This document shows positions 48,967 to 60,370 of a stretch of 64,000 nucleotides of DNA, piece by piece; position 1 is the first letter of the stretch; each line of letters begins with the position of its first letter. The translations under genes and the position numbers were made by a program. Origin of the DNA: Mimachlamys varia (taxonomy: Eukaryota; Mollusca; Bivalvia; Pectinida; Pectinidae); the NCBI GenBank assembly GCA_947623455.1, contig OX392541.1, forward strand, positions 3,300,701 to 3,364,700, written 5' to 3'. A model generated the notes under the pieces. The model had not been told where the DNA came from, did not search any database, and saw only the letters and a list, made by a program, of their open reading frames with translations.

Positions 48967-51900
48967 ATGGAATCTAATGACAACAGTCATATACACACTT
49001 TAACGGTTTATAAACGAATGAAAAACATCCTGAAAAAGAGCTTTGTGGCGAACATTATACTTTCTCTTGTCTTGTTGTGTGTTTACGTCACTCAAAGGGC
49101 TGGAGGATTTCTACGGACTGATGTAAGTCCATCGTCGAACACTACTAACAGAGAAACACAAGTTACCAAGGAAAGCTATGGAAGCAGGACACTTTGTATA
49201 ACTTGTGGTTGGAGTGCCAGCGACGGTAGGAACACTCTTTATGACTACATCTCCACAACAGCCAGCTATACAAATCTATGTTGTTTGGAAAATGACCCGG
49301 TTAAACAGGATATAATACTTGAGGTAGGTCAATGTGTCAGATTTCAAATTATGATCAATTACGTGTGCATATTCTGAACCGTGCAACTATTAAAATAAAA
49401 ACGTGGCATGCGGGTTAGGTAAACGTCGTGGACCGCCAGTAGTGTCTCCCTGCTGCGACTTAGAATAAACTGCAGCACCGTGCCAAAAATAAGTCAACTT
49501 TTTAACAGTGCTGTGTATTCTTTGTATTTGCAACATTTTCAATGAATTTTCCAAACCTTTTTATTGATCATTTTTAATGAAATTTTGTACACTCATAGAC
49601 AATTGTTTTCCGTTTCATTTCATAATAATTATTATTTTCATTATAAAATAAGCGAAAATTAGCAGTGTAGATAATTTTGTATTTCAGAATTACATAGCGG
49701 AAAAAAAGATAAATATAATGAGAAGAAGAAACTATGGATATTTACTTTACAAAATAAGCAAATGCTGTCAATATCCATTCACAAACGGCGTCAGGAAAAT
49801 TAATTGAAAAATGTTGGAAACACAAAGACTTTTGGCAGGGTGCTGTATCCTGGTACGCTACATTCACTCTATCTCTTCTTATCCTATTTCAGTTGGCTGC
49901 TACAGGACATAATCCGTACATTTATGAAGGACGTAAGTTTGTTCATCCATGTGTATTTTAACGAATTAAACGAGAAATTTTATCTAAGAAAATATGAGAA
50001 ATGATAACAATTAATGTTTATGTTAACCATTGATATTAAATAATATTATGATGTATATAAATATGTTTTATTTCCGATCATTATCTATCACATAAAGCAT
50101 AAATATCAAAAATTTAAGAATAAAAAAAATTGATCCGTTTAGCATCGTCTTTAATCAACATGTATATATATTTACATATAGTTACATATCAAATGAACTC
50201 GGGCTCAGTTTACCTACCAAAGAATTTGAAGGTTATTTTTCGATAAACTTTTGAATTTGCGAATAAATACAAGTAAAGTAGTGCAGGAAATAGTCCTCCC
50301 TTTTTCCAATTTTTTTACAACCTAGGGTTTGTATAATGTTTTAGATTGAATAACCGTGTTTGTGTTGTACTATTTTAAAAAAATTTATCAATACAAACAT
50401 TAGCCATAAATTTCATCAGGATGACGTCACATGTCTTGTCACCTTCCGCTGCATAAATATGCACTTGCAGACCAATATTGCCCCAAATATCATAATCCTG
50501 TTTTGTTGAAAATTATAAACTATAAACTTCAATGGGTCTAGAGACAATTTTAATTAAATGTGTCTCAAGAGCCATTGAGGTGTATACCCCATAAACCTCA
50601 ACAATGGGTCTAAAGACAAATTTGATATGAACTGCTTCGCAGCCATTGAGGTGTATAAGCCATACATGATTCAATCTTTAATTGCACTGCAGTGTCACTA
50701 TCATTTATAATACAATGTAACGACAATTATTCAAAGTGTCATTTTAAAGCACATTTAGACAAGAACATTTTAAAGTAGCTGTTTGTCAAGGACTACGGAG
50801 CACGCAAAACGGGTTGTTCTGCCAGTTCAACTATTCTCTGAACTACATTTTGTTTAATTATCTGTCGTTATTATTATCATGTACAGTTGGAAGTGGAAAT
50901 GTAAATATTGATATTAAACTGCATCTTGTAGCACGGTTCATGCTAATTTCTTGTAATGCATATGGCGTTCATATTGTATATATAATCAAATTTGCCTATT
51001 CCCCAATGTTAAACATGTTTCAGGTTATATCGTATATCCTCAAAATCCAGACAACGTAAAAAGTGATGACGTCATACACCACCATGTTTGGCGCGGTATT
51101 CTGTAATCAAACTTCTGGTTGGTTGAAGTTGTTTCGAGGTGAAATTTACGTATATGATTGTGTTTTAATTTTTTTCCCCAAAACCATTCGATTTTTGTCA
51201 TAATCAATACCAAATCATCGTTGTCTTATACATGTATCTTTAAAAAGTATGTTATGAAGAATGACGACAATCTTTGTTAGTGTTATACGGTATTTACCGA
51301 AAATAAGTTTGCACTATTTTGCTTTAACCGCTTCGCAGATTGATGCAAAGTGCACACATTGTTTTAGGTATATACCATATAGTGATACAATTGTGGTCAT
51401 TTCTTAAATATACCTCGAAACAGAATGCAATTTAATATTGCGGTGTACATTCTTTAAAAAGTGGTCTTTTGTTTACTTTTATAATCACATTCATTCCTGA
51501 AAGTTCATAATGGACCATTCGAACCGTTGAATAGGGAGAGTTTAAATGTGCGTTCTGGGGTGGATGAGTGAACAATAAATGGTTGTGTATCACTGTTTCT
51601 CTCTGTGCCATCCTCACAGCCCCCAGCCAGAAACTGAAATGGTGGATTGACCGAGACTATGCTGCTCATCTATACGCTGATCGTCTCTGGAATAAAAATA
51701 GTATGTACTAGTAGGTGTTTATGTTTGATGATGAATTAAAAAAGAAACCTATAAAAGGTCCTATGCCTTTATGTTTGTATAATGATACACATTTTCGTAG
51801 TACACGATTTGAAATTCATAAATTAAAGTGGTTTTACGCACGTGACCCTTCTGTATCTACAGTACATTAGTTTAGAAAAATTCGATTCCCACCTTTTGGC

Positions 51901-52645
51901 ACCTAGCATCACTGACGAATCCAACAAGGACGAAACAGCTGTATGGTGCAGTTTAATTCATGTTCGGTATACTGTATTCATCACTAAATTTTAAAAGTGC
52001 AATATGTGTGTGTTACGTCATATTTATTGATAAACTAACGGCAATTAAACAACAGTAAAGCTACACAACTGTATACAACTGTTTTACTTGCATATGTTTG
52101 GCAACCAATCCATTCAGCTGGTATACATTTGCCATGGAGTTTTTGACTTCGTATTTTCTTATGATGACGATAAATTGATAACGGCTACAGAAAAGTTTTT
52201 GTTTCCATTTGTAGAGTTAATATTGACCAGTAAGAGCCACAGCACGTCCTTCGTACGGAACCTCACTCTTTCCACTTCCGACTGGAGAAAGCTTACTGTC
52301 CCTGACGCTGCTGGCGCGGGGCTCTATTTCATCTATTCAATGTTTACCTTTGATTTCCATGATAAATCTAACATGGACCACGGCCTGACTATACGGCATT
52401 ACATTAAGAAGTATAATAATAGTTATCTGCAACGTGAGAATGGAGAGAAGTTATTTAGGTCATCATGTGGAGGTGATATGCCTACCCGACAAACTACTTA
52501 CCTGAGCGGTGTGGTCCGTTTATCCCAATCAGATACAATCGGCGTAGAGGTTTTCTCAATGTCTATAAGAGACTATAAAACTGAAAAATATATCGATGTG
52601 TCCTCACCATACTACAACTTTTTTGGCATGTTCAAACTGAACTAA
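48967..52645 (+). CDS. TNF-ligand-like type II membrane protein (gene F)
   Basis: Exons 48967-49323, 49893-49932, 51620-51700 and 52215-52645 join in phases 0, 1, 1 and predict 302 residues. The tail is ~24 residues, the membrane segment about 25-41. CITC (77-80) and CC (105-106) again sit 25 residues apart. Exon 2 is just 40 bp. Exon 3 gives LKWWIDRDYAAHLY, the strand A landmark, and exon 4 TSFVRNLTL with a sequon, AGLYFIYSMFTFDF, a TTYLSGVVRLS strand where D and E have FLCGVV, and NFFGMFKLN at the C-terminus. Loss of that cysteine separates it from D and E. Intron 3 contains a hammerhead-family repeat. ORFs upstream of exon 4 are open but preceded by no better acceptor. Confidence 0.87.
50520..50662. 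repeat. Tandem foldback units in gene F intron 2
   Basis: Two units each begin with AACTTCAATGGGTCT or CCTCAACAATGGGTCT and end with AGCCATTGAGGTGTATA, so each is a small inverted repeat. The second has a CTGCTTCGCAG centre resembling that of other palindromes here. Confidence 0.65.
51780..52022 (+). mobile_element. Hammerhead-bearing repeat in gene F intron 3
   Basis: 5'-truncated copy: ACACATTTTCGTAGTACACG, TTTTACGCACGTGACCCTTC, ribozyme at 51906-51949, and TGTGTGTTACGTCATATTT at the end. Inserted in the sense direction of the host gene. Confidence 0.75.
51906..51949 (+). ncRNA. Hammerhead ribozyme, weakened stem II
   Basis: GCATCA, CTGACGA (still CUGANGA), ATCC-AACAA-GGAC with one lost pair, GAAA, intact stem III ACAG/CTGT, A at the cleavage position, TGGTGC with one wobble or mismatch in stem I. 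Both core boxes are conserved. Confidence 0.7.
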
Positions 52646-52809
52646 AACAATTTACGATGATTATTTGATAATCTACTATTGATATACTTTATCTTGCTTC
52701 TAAATAGAATTCATAGGATTTACAGTTCGAAGTAAATGTTCAAATTCTAACGATACACCAGGTTAGCCCAGGCATGATAAGTTATCATGTATTATTTTAT
52801 CATGTATTT

Positions 52810-53155
52810 TTTAGTCCCCGAGGTTTGCTGGAGCCTCCATAGCCACAGTTAATCTCATTTGAGTAGTGGCACGGTACATACTATACACATTTTCGTAGTA
52901 CACGATTTGAAATTATACACAACTAGTTTAATTTTACTTCTAACTCATGAATTAAAGGGGGCACCTGACACTTCTGCTTCTACATTAGTTTAGAAATGTT
53001 GGATTCCTACCTTTTTGCTCCTAGCATCAAGAGAGGAGTCCTAGGAGGACGAAACAGCTGTATGATGCAGTTTAATTAATTTTTTTCGGCATTCTGTATC
53101 TATTACTAAATGTAGGAGGTGCAGGATACATGTATGTGTGTGTTACGTCATTTTT
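52810..53155 (+). mobile_element. Hammerhead-bearing repeat downstream of gene F
   Basis: TTGCTGGAGCCTCCATAGCC, TCTCATTTGAGTAGTGGCAC, ribozyme remnant at 53024-53068, TTCGGCATTCTGTATCTATT and TGTGTGTTACGTCATTTTTA. Nearly full length, 165 bp after the gene F stop codon. Confidence 0.78.
53024..53068 (+). ncRNA. Hammerhead ribozyme remnant, core box 1 lost
   Basis: GCATCA is followed by AGAGAGGA instead of CTGAAGA, then GTCC-TAGGA-GGAC, GAAA, ACAG/CTGT, A, and an intact TGATGC. Everything except the CUGANGA box matches the family ideal, so it should be dead. Confidence 0.65.
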
Positions 53156-53282
53156 AGTCAATTATCAAATTATTTTAAAAACGCTAAGTTTACCTCATTA
53201 TTCAATTTAAACAGCAATAGACTAGCTTAACTACGTATCTCATTAGCAATATCTAGTAAAATATCGTTTTTATAAACAGAGG

Positions 53283-53423
53283 ATCTTACACGAGTGTCGA
53301 TGTAATATGGAATTTATTAAACGAGTACAATAATTCAATATGTCACGAGCCTTTAGACGAGTGACATATTAAATTATTTCACGAGTTTAATAATTCCATA
53401 TTACATCGACACTCGTGTAAGAT
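53283..53423. repeat. 141-bp palindrome between genes F and G
   Basis: ATCTTACACGAGTGTCGATG and CATCGACACTCGTGTAAGAT are exact inverse arms, continuing inward with few mismatches to CACGAGCC-TTTAGACGAGTG. Confidence 0.9.
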
Positions 53424-53424
53424 T

Positions 53425-54115
53425 TTATTTATCACATAACTTGTGTTTATGAAAAAAAACTCAATTTCATTCTGTATAATAAAGGCAAATTTCTACCTTG
53501 ACGGTACGATTTTCACTACCGAAACAATCATATGACGTCATAAAGACGTCATTTGTTTATGACCTCACAATATTTGTTACTACACGTTTGTAATACCATA
53601 TTTATGACATGGCCGTATGACATGACTGAACGGGTCAGTTATGAGATAATTTATAGATTTATAAACATAAAGTGTTAGCTTGGTTTTTTCAGCAAATTTT
53701 AATAAGACATACTCCTTAATGATATTTAAATAGTAATGAAAAATGTATGAATAGTAATCAGCGAGAAAAAAGACATGTATAATATATTATTAGCAGATAT
53801 CATAACAAGTTGGTTAAACTTAATTATGCAATTAATTTTGTTGATTCTGTATCATTGTTTCGTTTTATAGATAAATTCCCTTGATCTATCTCACCTGTGT
53901 ACATTTAAATATCATGCATGACAGCGTCGACATATACCTGACTTACTTACAAGGCTAGCACGAATCATTATTTGTCGGTTTTCCCAGGGTCTATTTTTAG
54001 CGTTTGGGTTTACCCATAATTCCGGATAGTCGCCATTCATGTAGTGAATACAACTTTCGAGATTGATGAAACGGATATGGCTTATAGTAAACAGGTATCT
54101 AAACCGAGTTAGGTA
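53425..54115. other. Spacer before gene G
   Basis: Contains TGACGTCA at 53533-53540 with a second GACGTCAT ten bases on. No gene. Otherwise AT-rich. Confidence 0.4.
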
Positions 54116-57100
54116 ATGGAGGACATAACGAAAAGTAAGTGTTATAAACGGTTAAAAGTGGCGGTCAAGGTGTCGTTCGTAACTAATATCGTGTTGGTGG
54201 TAGCCCTACCTTGTGTATATATAGCCCACAGATTCCATTACAGTAGCACAGAACTAATGGACAGTGTCCAAACGTCATCTCAGAAATCACAAGTGGACAA
54301 ATTACAAGACAGAATATGTATCACGTGCTCGTATTTCAATGATGTGATTGGAACAGAGGAAGACAGTTTATATGATATCGTTTCCAGTTCGAATGGACAC
54401 CGTTTATGTTGTATCAAAGATGGGTATGGAGTTCGGAATATATTTTTGAAGGTAAGATTATTTCAAATGTTTGTATGGACCCGTGCTAATAATAATATTT
54501 TTGTTTACTTTTATGACTTCTGATTTATTTTTTCTGTTTCAAAGCTGATGTATTGCAACATATCTGAATTTAGATAATTTCATTGTCACAGATCCTAAAA
54601 TAGAGCACAAACGCTGTTGTTTTTTTGTTTTTGTTTTGCATGCAATTGATTTGATTAATTTTTCATTAATGCACTATTCATCAGGCATGTTTTTCAGTTT
54701 TTTGACTGCTGAATTAGTTCATGTTTAACACCGATGGATTGCGACATATCTAATTTGAGATAATACCATTTTCTTGCACTGATCCAAAAATAGAGCGCGA
54801 ACTATGTCTGTTTTACAAACCAATTTAAATTATCATATTAATTTCAATGCTGCTAAATTTTTAATTTGGCATTAGATTGATTTGATTTGTTTTTCATGAC
54901 TTCACGTTTTCGTCAGGGCATATGATTCATGCTTTCAACCAAAACTGTTTTCAATTTGTTTGTATGTAAAATTAACTACTATAATATGTAAAGTTTGGAT
55001 TACTTGTATTTGTTTCGTTATACCATGTTAAATAAATTTGCAATATTGTGTAATCGACTGACCCTATAGTTTGGAATAGTCTGTCGCGTTTTATTAATTT
55101 ACACCTCGTTCCAACACTGTGATCCGAGCCTCAAACACTGTGATCAGGGTACTTATGGAAATAAAAACACTTTGGGTAAAGCAAAGAGAATCACGTTGTG
55201 GATTAGGACTGATAGTACATTGAATGACGGGAAAGTACCCGAGTCATTTATTGTCCTTCTAAGTACATGTAGTTATTATTCCTTAGATAATTTCATATAA
55301 ACATAAGGTTTCACAATACATTCATATTATACGTATATGCCTGATATTGAATTTTTTTTCACAATTATGCTTCAGATGCTGATGGAAAACCAATATGATC
55401 CACGTCAACTATCAATGCAAGAACTCAAAGGTATTTAGATATTTAAAAGAAAATAATTTCAATTGCCCCAAACAATTAGAATTTAAGAATATATAACGCA
55501 ATTAACTTATTTGTGATGTTATTTCTCATATTTCTTACTTGAAAAGATAAATAACAGTTATCTATTTTAAAGTTTGTATATGATTTGAATAAAGATACAA
55601 ATTATAGACATGTCTTAGCGTTTAATTTTTCACGTGAAAAAAAAACATGTGTGAAAGATGTCCCAATGTTTGTTAATGAACAAATGTTTCAATGTTTGTT
55701 GATAAACAAAAGTTTAAATGTTTGTTGATAAACAAAAAATCAAATTTTTGTTGATAAATGACTGTCCTAATGTTTGTTGATAAACAAAAGTTCTATTTTT
55801 TGTTGATAAACAAAAGTCGCAATGTTTGTTGATAAACAAATGTCTCAATGTTTGTTGATAAACAAATGTCTCAATGTTTGTTGATAAACGAACGTCCAAA
55901 TTACTTTGTCAATTTACAAATTCCTAATGATTGTTCATAAACAAAAGTAAGAATGATTGTTCATAAAAAAGTCGCAATAACTGTTGATAACCAAATGTTC
56001 AAATGATTGTTGATAAAAAGTCATACCGTTTGTATGCGTGATGATATCAAGAGACAAGATTATTTTCTGTGTTTTTTTTATTTTTTTTTTTCATTTTAGA
56101 ACTAACACAGAAAATGCAGTGGTGGCGAGAACGAGATTTTTCTGCTCATCTTTATGGTAACTTTCACGAAATAAAAAGTAAGAATGTTGTATCGACTCTT
56201 TAATAAAAAGATGTCGAAAATCACGTATTCCAAAGATAACTCAACGACGTACATTTGAACGATCGCTTAACCTTGTAATTGTGACAAAATCACACGACAA
56301 AAGCCAAATGTATTCCAACCAAAAACAAAATATCTAGTATCGGCATTCAAAAAAAAAAAAAAGTCAAACCTTATTAAAAAGTAATGTAATGTATATATCT
56401 TCTATTACAAACATGTTATATACCATTAATTACATACATGTTATATACCCTCTATAACTTACATACGATATACCCTCTTTTACATACTTGTTATATGCCC
56501 TCTAATATATACATGTTATATACCCTCTATATATCTATACATGTTATATACCCTCTATTACATACATGTTATATACCCTTTATTACATACGTGTTATATA
56601 CCCTCTGTTACATACATGTTATATACCATTAATTACATACATGTTATATACCCTCTATTACATACATTTTATATACTCTTATTACATACGTGTTATATAC
56701 CCTCTGTTACATACATGTTATATATCATTAATTACATACATGTTATATACCCTATATTACATACAAATTATAAACGCTCTATTACATACATGTTATTTAC
56801 CCTCAAATACATACATGTTATATGCCCTCTATTACATAGCTGTTATATACCATTTATTACATACATGATATATACCCTCTATTACAAACATACCATATAA
56901 TCTGTATTACATACATGTTTTATGTCCTAGACTAACTAATTTGAATCGCTTGGTATAGTCACCTCATGTATTTTTTCTTTTGTGTACAGGTGGTCGTTTG
57001 CCGTGGACCATTGATAAATCTTTTGGGACTGGCTTCATCAGGAATTTGACATTAAATCCGGGGAATTCAAGTGTCGGATTAACGGCCATGAGTGGTGTAA

Positions 57101-57414
57101 GAGGTGAAGGGATGTACTTCATATATTCACTGATCACGTTGACTATTGATATATCAACAAAACGTTTCTTAGCTCTTCATACGATAGAAAAATCCAATAA
57201 TGAATTATTCAATGGATTTTCATTCACTCTTGCAAAAAGAAAACTTGGTGGCAGAAGTGCCGAGACGTCTGATACTACAGTAAGGAGCTTCCTGTGTATT
57301 ACGGAGAGATTGACGATAGGCGACACGCTAGGTGTCTCGGTAAATGTCCAAGATAATTCTAGTTTCAAAAGCACCGGAATGTTCTTTAATTACTTTGGAA
57401 TATTCAAATTATAA
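54116..57414 (+). CDS. TNF-ligand-like type II membrane protein (gene G)
   Basis: Exons 54116-54451, 55376-55430, 56100-56177 and 56990-57414 join in phases 0, 1, 1 and predict 297 residues. The tail is ~18 residues, the membrane segment about 19-37. CITC (68-71) and CC (98-99) are 27 residues apart. Exon 3 reads MQWWRERDFSAHLY (strand A with S for A). Exon 4 starts with a short GGRLPWT insert and continues with TGFIRNLTL and a sequon, GEGMYFIYSLITL as central strand, SFLCITERLTIGD, and NYFGIFKL at the end, the closest here to the classical TNF YFGxF ending. Introns 2 and 3 consist largely of satellites. A MITE begins 17 bp after the stop codon, so transcript ends must lie in or beyond it. 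Confidence 0.88.
55660..56030. repeat. 26-bp satellite in gene G intron 2
   Basis: About 14 units of TGTTTGTTGATAAACAAAAG plus a variable TCTCAA-like end. TTTGTTGATAAACAAA is itself nearly palindromic, so each unit can form a small hairpin. A 61-codon - strand frame is a product of the repeat. Confidence 0.88.
56390..56920. repeat. 25-bp satellite in gene G intron 3
   Basis: About 21 units of TACATACATGTTATATACCC plus TCTAT. Because 25 is not a multiple of three, several overlapping repeat-coded frames of up to 119 codons appear; none is a gene. Confidence 0.93.
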
Positions 57415-57430
57415 TTTGTACTATTTTCGA

Positions 57431-57664
57431 TACTGTAAATCACTATCATTTCGCGAGACATTTATTTTCGCGTTTATTGTCCAGGAGATTCAATCGCGAA
57501 TTCAACTACCTCGCGATAATTTCTATCTCTACAGGTGCCCGTGTTTATTATATTGTCATCGTCGCTTCTATTAAGACGTTCGCAAAATTATGTATTCGTG
57601 AATATGTCTGAAAAAGTAAGCTCGCGAAATGAAATATTCGCGAAATCAAAGTGATTTAAAGTAT
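57431..57664. mobile_element. MITE-like element with 26-bp inverted ends, just after gene G
   Basis: The left end TACTGTAAATCACTATCATT followed by TCGCGA and the inverted right end (TACTTTAAATCACTTTGATT, TCGCGA) agree at about 23 of 26 positions. Further TTTCGCG-type motifs occur inside. It is 234 bp and non-coding. Confidence 0.8.
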
Positions 57665-57669
57665 GTTTT

Positions 57670-58495
57670 ATAGTAATATATAAACTTATAAGTTTTACAT
57701 GGAGTGCATATACACTGATGTTTAACTGTATAACACGAAGTTCTCGGGGGTTTTGAATTTTTGTTCAGATTTGAAGCCTTTTCGATCAAGGTAAAAATGT
57801 TCGTGGATATCTCATATCAGGTTTATCGTTGATATCGTTTTATTCATTTTCTTTGTACAATAGCAGCCACAAAACAACGAATATTTATACACCACGAACA
57901 TTTCATGTTATACAGTATATATTGGAAACGCGTAAGGAGAGTTTTAAATATAAACTTTTTAAATGGAAATTCAAAATGAAGTCTGTGAAAAGTTTGTTTA
58001 ATGCAAAATATATTAAAAGTGAGATATAGTCAAAACGACAGGTTAAAATCCGAGTTCAAAGGTCATAACTTGATCTGCAAAAGAAGGCGAGAAATTTAAA
58101 AAAAAAAAACCAGGGAGATAGCAAAAAGCAGACAACAAGACTCCATGTTCAGGTCATAATATTATAGATTTTGAAGATTCGTATAGGGAATCAGTTTAAA
58201 ACGTATGTCACACAACTGTCTCGCTGTATGCTACACGGACACGTCATTAGTATCGTATTATACATATGTAATACATAATTTCCGATTGGTCAAAGCCATC
58301 ACAACATATTACTACGCCTCTTAATGTACTACAAATTACTACTTTTACATGTTCCTGATCAATCTTAATGTTTTGCTATTAAAATAAATTGAAATAATAT
58401 TTTATTTGTCATTATTACTTCTATTGTACAAACACAACACTGCGCGGACAACAAAACTATAATCTATTGACTTCAGAATTGATTGTTATAGAACA
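57670..58495. other. Spacer, no gene seen
   Basis: AT-rich. A 66-codon frame at 57829-58029 has no recognisable content. Confidence 0.4.
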
Positions 58496-58499
58496 AAAA

Positions 58500-58805
58500 A
58501 TGGAGAATACCGAATCGTCAACAAAACCATTATCCTAACTCAAAATCGATTAAACTAGAGGCAAAATACGAAAAAAAGGAAATATCCACATGAAAGCTTT
58601 GTAAAAGTACAAGAGAATAAACATGAAGAGAACCCCGAAGCGTCAGCAAAATCAAAATCCGATCTCAAAATCGATTAAACCAGGGGCAAAATATGAACAA
58701 AGGAAAGATTAACATGGAGACCCTTGTAAAAAAAAAGACCAGGTGTTCCGAAAGAATAAGCGTATTCTGCTTCATCGACGACACCCGCCATATTAGAACC
58801 AGGTG
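58500..58805 (-). repeat. Two tandem retroelement 3' modules, - strand
   Basis: Copies at 58500-58620 and 58625-58805 follow one another in the same orientation (GAATACCGAATCGTCAAC and GAACCCCGAAGCGTCAGC starts). The second reaches the TTCATCGACGACACCCGCCA block. Confidence 0.78.
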
Positions 58806-59159
58806 TTCCGGGAGTGAAAGCGGCTAAAATCAGCTGACAACACCTCCAAGGTTTATCGTTAGGGTGGCTTGTCGCGATATAGTTGTGTATAAAAGTTCAT
58901 GTCAAACATTCCCCAAAAATCTTCACAGAAACCATGAAAACCCTAACGACAAACCCTGCAACACATCTCCATAAACATTTTGGTATTTGGTGAAAAAATC
59001 AACCATATCATAATTGAAACGCAGAAAGTTATGTCTTGGGATATAGCCACACCTCGGAGTCTAATAGTTCTAATAGTATACTCTCATTCGTCTTTTTATG
59101 CCCAGTAATTGAATACATAATATTGGATCTCGTATGCTTCATTTTATGACCAAGCTGTT

Positions 59160-59590
59160 TAATCTCTAAAAATAAGTAAGAGAATACCAAAGCGTTAACA
59201 AAATCATAATCCTAACTCAAAATCGATTGAACCAGGGGCAAAATATTAACAAAGGAAAGATTTACATGGTAGACCTATGTAAAAGTACAAGAGAATAAGA
59301 TCAGGTGTTCCGGAAAAGTAAACGTCTTCTGCTTCATCGACGACACCCGCCATGTAAATCTTTGTCACATCCAAGTAAACATCAAGTTCTCAAAATGAGA
59401 ACCGAAAATCATTGTCAATCACAACAAGTAAACACACTAATGAGCATACTCAAAAACGTCCTTCTTCATATCATATAAAGATACAGAATATTTCTCAATT
59501 AAAAGATTTGGCAAAGTTTTTGTTACCTGTCCTGATAAGCTCCTCCAAAAATATTAGCCTCGTATGAAAACAAAAACAAGTCAGCTAGAG
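59160..59590 (-). mobile_element. Retroelement 3' module with RT scrap, - strand
   Basis: From GAGAATACCAAAGCGTTAAC through GACACCCGCCATGTAAATCT to CTCAAAAACGTCCTTCTTCA (the end of the RT frame), then a deletion and an inverse SYEA-LEELIRTGNKNF stretch at 59500-59585. Much of the RT is missing in between. Confidence 0.75.
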
Positions 59591-59599
59591 AATGGGGCG

Positions 59600-60370
59600 G
59601 GCCCCAGGGTCATCCTGGAAACAAATGTTCATTTGTATCTTTAAACTAAGCTAAGTATACATATAGTCATAGATGGAGAAATCAACTGTTTAAAAGATTT
59701 GACAGAAACTGGGTCCCTAGGGGTCAGACCCCGAAGTGTATGTTCATAGTATTACTGTATTACTATCTCTTTATGTTCAGCAATTGTTTACAACGTTGGG
59801 GATTAGGATCTCAACTGTTCGAAGTTATGAATAAGAGACAAGTCTGCAAAGGTGGGGGCAGACCCAAGGATCAATTCTGGCATCCGTCTCTATATGCTTA
59901 GTAGTAGTATAACGGTTTTTGGGAAGGGCTTCCAACGGTTCGAAGACTCGGGCTCATATCACATAAGGCATACCACAGTGCCAGCCTGGAAACATTCACG
60001 TAATTTTTCCCTTTTTTTCCTTTGCAATTGTAAATAATTATGGTTTTGGGATCGGGGTCTCAACTCTTTCAAAGTTATGGCACAGGGACTTAGTCTCCTT
60101 TGGGCATAATATGTATTTACAAGATGTACCTTTTTATAATCAGCAATAGTGCAAGTGGATAAAGAAAGCTCTACCGTTTCAAACTTTAAGATTGTTCATG
60201 CCCCATCCCATAACCAGCTCGGTCAGCTTGTCGGCAATTCCTAATCTGAACCATCTGGGGATACAACAAAATATAGTGGATATAATCGCCCTGTTTAAAA
60301 ATAAAACAAAAAAGGCATATTAATATTGTTGATCAATATCTAGCCCCTGGGGGACAGCCCTGTAATTTGT
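59600..60370. repeat. Degenerate internally repetitive block
   Basis: Phrases such as TGGGTCCCTAGGGGTCAGAC, TCTTTATGTTCAGCAATTGT, ATTAGGATCTCAACTGTTCG and AAGTTATGAATAAGAGACAA recur in altered form (for example ATCGGGGTCTCAACTCTTTC, AAGTTATGGCACAGGGAC), indicating an old repeat with periods of roughly 150-250 bp. Confidence 0.5.

Noticed and set aside
56438..56900. Proteins of 64-119 residues rich in Y, I, P and H
   Set aside because: They are the 25-bp satellite read in its three frames.
39023..57414. C1q-domain proteins instead of TNF ligands
   Set aside because: C1q is hugely expanded in bivalves and shares the fold, but C1q proteins are usually secreted with signal peptides. These are type II membrane proteins with AAHL and FFG/YFG endings. 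Kept as the main alternative for gene A.
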